A stretch of 6,663 nucleotides of DNA from Paraprevotella sp. (GTDB lineage: Bacteria > Bacteroidota > Bacteroidia > Bacteroidales > Bacteroidaceae): positions 1-6,663 of the forward strand of contig JAJPYK010000279.1 in assembly GCA_021205005.1 (NCBI GenBank), given 5' to 3'. Within the stretch, counting starts at the first letter, position 1; the number at the start of each line of letters is the position of its first letter. Made by a program: the position numbers and the translations under genes. Under the pieces are notes generated by a model. The model saw only the letters and a program-made list of their open reading frames with translations. It had not been told where the DNA came from and made no database searches. Of this stretch, positions 6,017 to 6,663 are shown in pieces.

Positions 6017-6614
6017 CTTTCATCCGACCTTAAAACGGCTTATTCCGCTTCCAAATAGAGCGGGATAACGAATAAATATGCAGAACAGAGTGCCGTTATG
6101 TCACAAGATTCTGCATATATTCAGTTTTTCTTCAGCCGAAAAGATATTCGATCGGCGCAGAACGGCGGCACGACATGCGCACGTCTCCGGTCTCGCCTGC
6201 GCATGTCGCCTCCGGCAAAGGCCCGATCCCGACAAAAAACAGCCGTTTTTCCGTCTTTTCCGACACGGATTAGAGCTGTTTGCCTCCATCGTCTGCCGTT
6301 CCGTTTTGTCAGCATAAACAGGAATTTTATAGGGCTCGGCATCAAAACCTCCGCTTCTTGTCCTCAGGAAGCTGACAGACGGCCGGCGGATTCACCTTCG
6401 GAACGACATTCTGTCAATCTCCGGCCACAGGAGAATCGCATAAAAGCATTCGGGCACGAAAACCGACGCATACGGCACATTCTCGACCTGCAAGAGGAAG
6501 CGTTTTGTCCGGTCTTATTCACATATTTTCCGCGCCGTAGGCAAAAATTAACGCGTGCGCACAATAAAGAGGTATAAGATACGTTTTCATATCATATTTT
6601 CAGAAAAAACAGAT
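6017..6614. other. About 600 bp without a convincing gene, carrying structured sequence
   Basis: The longest frame here (plus strand, 6098-6577) encodes a low-complexity Arg/Ser/Pro-rich sequence with no hydrophobic core pattern, no domain and no start signal. The minus-strand frames are similar. The GC content is near that of the operon, so this is not simply AT-rich spacer. Structure seen includes the strong fold at 6150-6228, a 7-bp inverted repeat AAACAGC (6237-6243) with GCTGTTT (6275-6281), and the inverted repeat at 6581-6628. It may be a long leader of the gene beginning at 6615, a non-coding RNA locus, or a decayed gene. Confidence 0.5.
6150..6228. ncRNA. Candidate structured RNA element (long hairpin arm)
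   Basis: The core is a perfect 11-bp stem, CGACATGCGCA (6171-6181) with TGCGCATGTCG (6198-6208), closing a 16-nt loop. After a 2-nt CA bulge, CGGCGG (6163-6168) pairs with CCTCCG (6209-6214) with one mismatch. After an asymmetric 7/8-nt internal loop, GATCGG (6150-6155) pairs with CCGATC (6223-6228). Three stacked helices on one axis are hard to explain by chance. No T-run follows, so it is not a terminator. Strand, transcription and class are unknown, and no riboswitch or known RNA family was recognised. Confidence 0.35.
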
Positions 6615-6628
6615 ATGATAGAATACGT
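6581..6628. promoter_or_regulatory. Imperfect inverted repeat spanning the putative start codon at the right edge
   Basis: ACGTTTTCATATCATAT (6581-6597) is nearly the reverse complement of ATATGATAGAATACGT (6613-6628): one mismatch and one extra base. The inner 8 bp are perfect and the spacer is 15 nt. The right arm contains the ATG at 6615. It could be a repressor operator, or an mRNA hairpin that hides the start codon. The spacer is too short for a typical invertible promoter. Confidence 0.4.
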
Positions 6629-6663
6629 GAAGTGGCCGTTAGACGAACTAAATCGCGCCATTG
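6615..6663 (+). CDS. Possible 5' end of a gene cut by the window edge
   Basis: An ATG at 6615 opens a frame that runs to the end of the window, reading MIEYVKWPLDELNRAI. Sixteen codons are too few to identify a family. The codons look ordinary, there is no signal peptide, and only a weak purine-rich stretch (GAAAAAAC) precedes the start. The inverted repeat around the ATG suggests regulated expression if the gene is real. Confidence 0.35.
   Translation, partial: MIEYVKWPLDELNRAI

Noticed and set aside
6503..6530. Promoter for the right-edge gene (TTTTG at 6503-6507, TATTTTC at 6524-6530)
   Set aside because: The -7 candidate lacks the TTTG end of the consensus and the spacing is shorter than usual, so it is no better than chance.
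6098..6577. Plus-strand 159-codon frame in the right intergenic region
   Set aside because: The translation is Arg/Pro/Ser-rich with no domain, starts at no credible ribosome binding site, and runs through the strong hairpin at 6150-6228. Frames open on the other strand at the same place are equally poor.
1..6663. CRISPR arrays, tRNA and rRNA genes
   Set aside because: No regularly spaced direct repeats, tRNA-like cloverleaf with a TTCRA arm, or rRNA-like conserved stretches were noticed on either strand.

Overview
The window looks like Bacteroidales chromosome (Bacteroides, Parabacteroides or a relative; the genus cannot be fixed from sequence alone). The evidence is a DUF6057-type membrane protein, a Bacteroidetes-style PD40/TolB-like lipoprotein with a haem-binding motif, a tandem rhamnogalacturonan-acetylesterase-type SGNH protein, mostly weak ribosome binding sites, and a TAnnTTTG-like -7 box.

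Layout. (1) Positions 1 to about 1020 are AT-rich and accessory in character. They hold a short unrecognised ORF followed by a terminator-like hairpin, a decayed IS4-type transposase fragment with stops and frameshifts, a second clean terminator hairpin, and a 180-bp non-coding element. That element has perfect 21-bp terminal inverted repeats and a strong internal hairpin, which makes it a MITE-like sequence. (2) Positions 1152 to 5940 are a compact three-gene, plus-strand operon of higher GC content. The genes are a polytopic inner-membrane DUF6057-like protein, a PD40 beta-propeller-like lipoprotein carrying one CxxCH motif, and a secreted protein with two SGNH esterase domains. Genes 1 and 2 overlap by one base and share a strong AAGGAGGAG; genes 2 and 3 are 11 bp apart. 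A hairpin plus T-run ends the unit at about 6016. (3) Positions 6020 to 6614 are a long non-coding stretch with a strong GC-rich fold (6150-6228). It ends in an imperfect 16/17-nt inverted repeat (6581-6628) that covers the ATG of a gene running off the right edge.

How the genes may work together. The spacing implies co-transcription and coupled translation of the membrane protein and the haem-motif lipoprotein, with a periplasmic or surface deacetylase added. A pectin or acetylated-glycan role is supported only for the third gene. The jobs of the first two are unknown. The best candidates for something undescribed are this three-protein combination, the mobile-terminator-like MITE, and the structured leader region at the right end.
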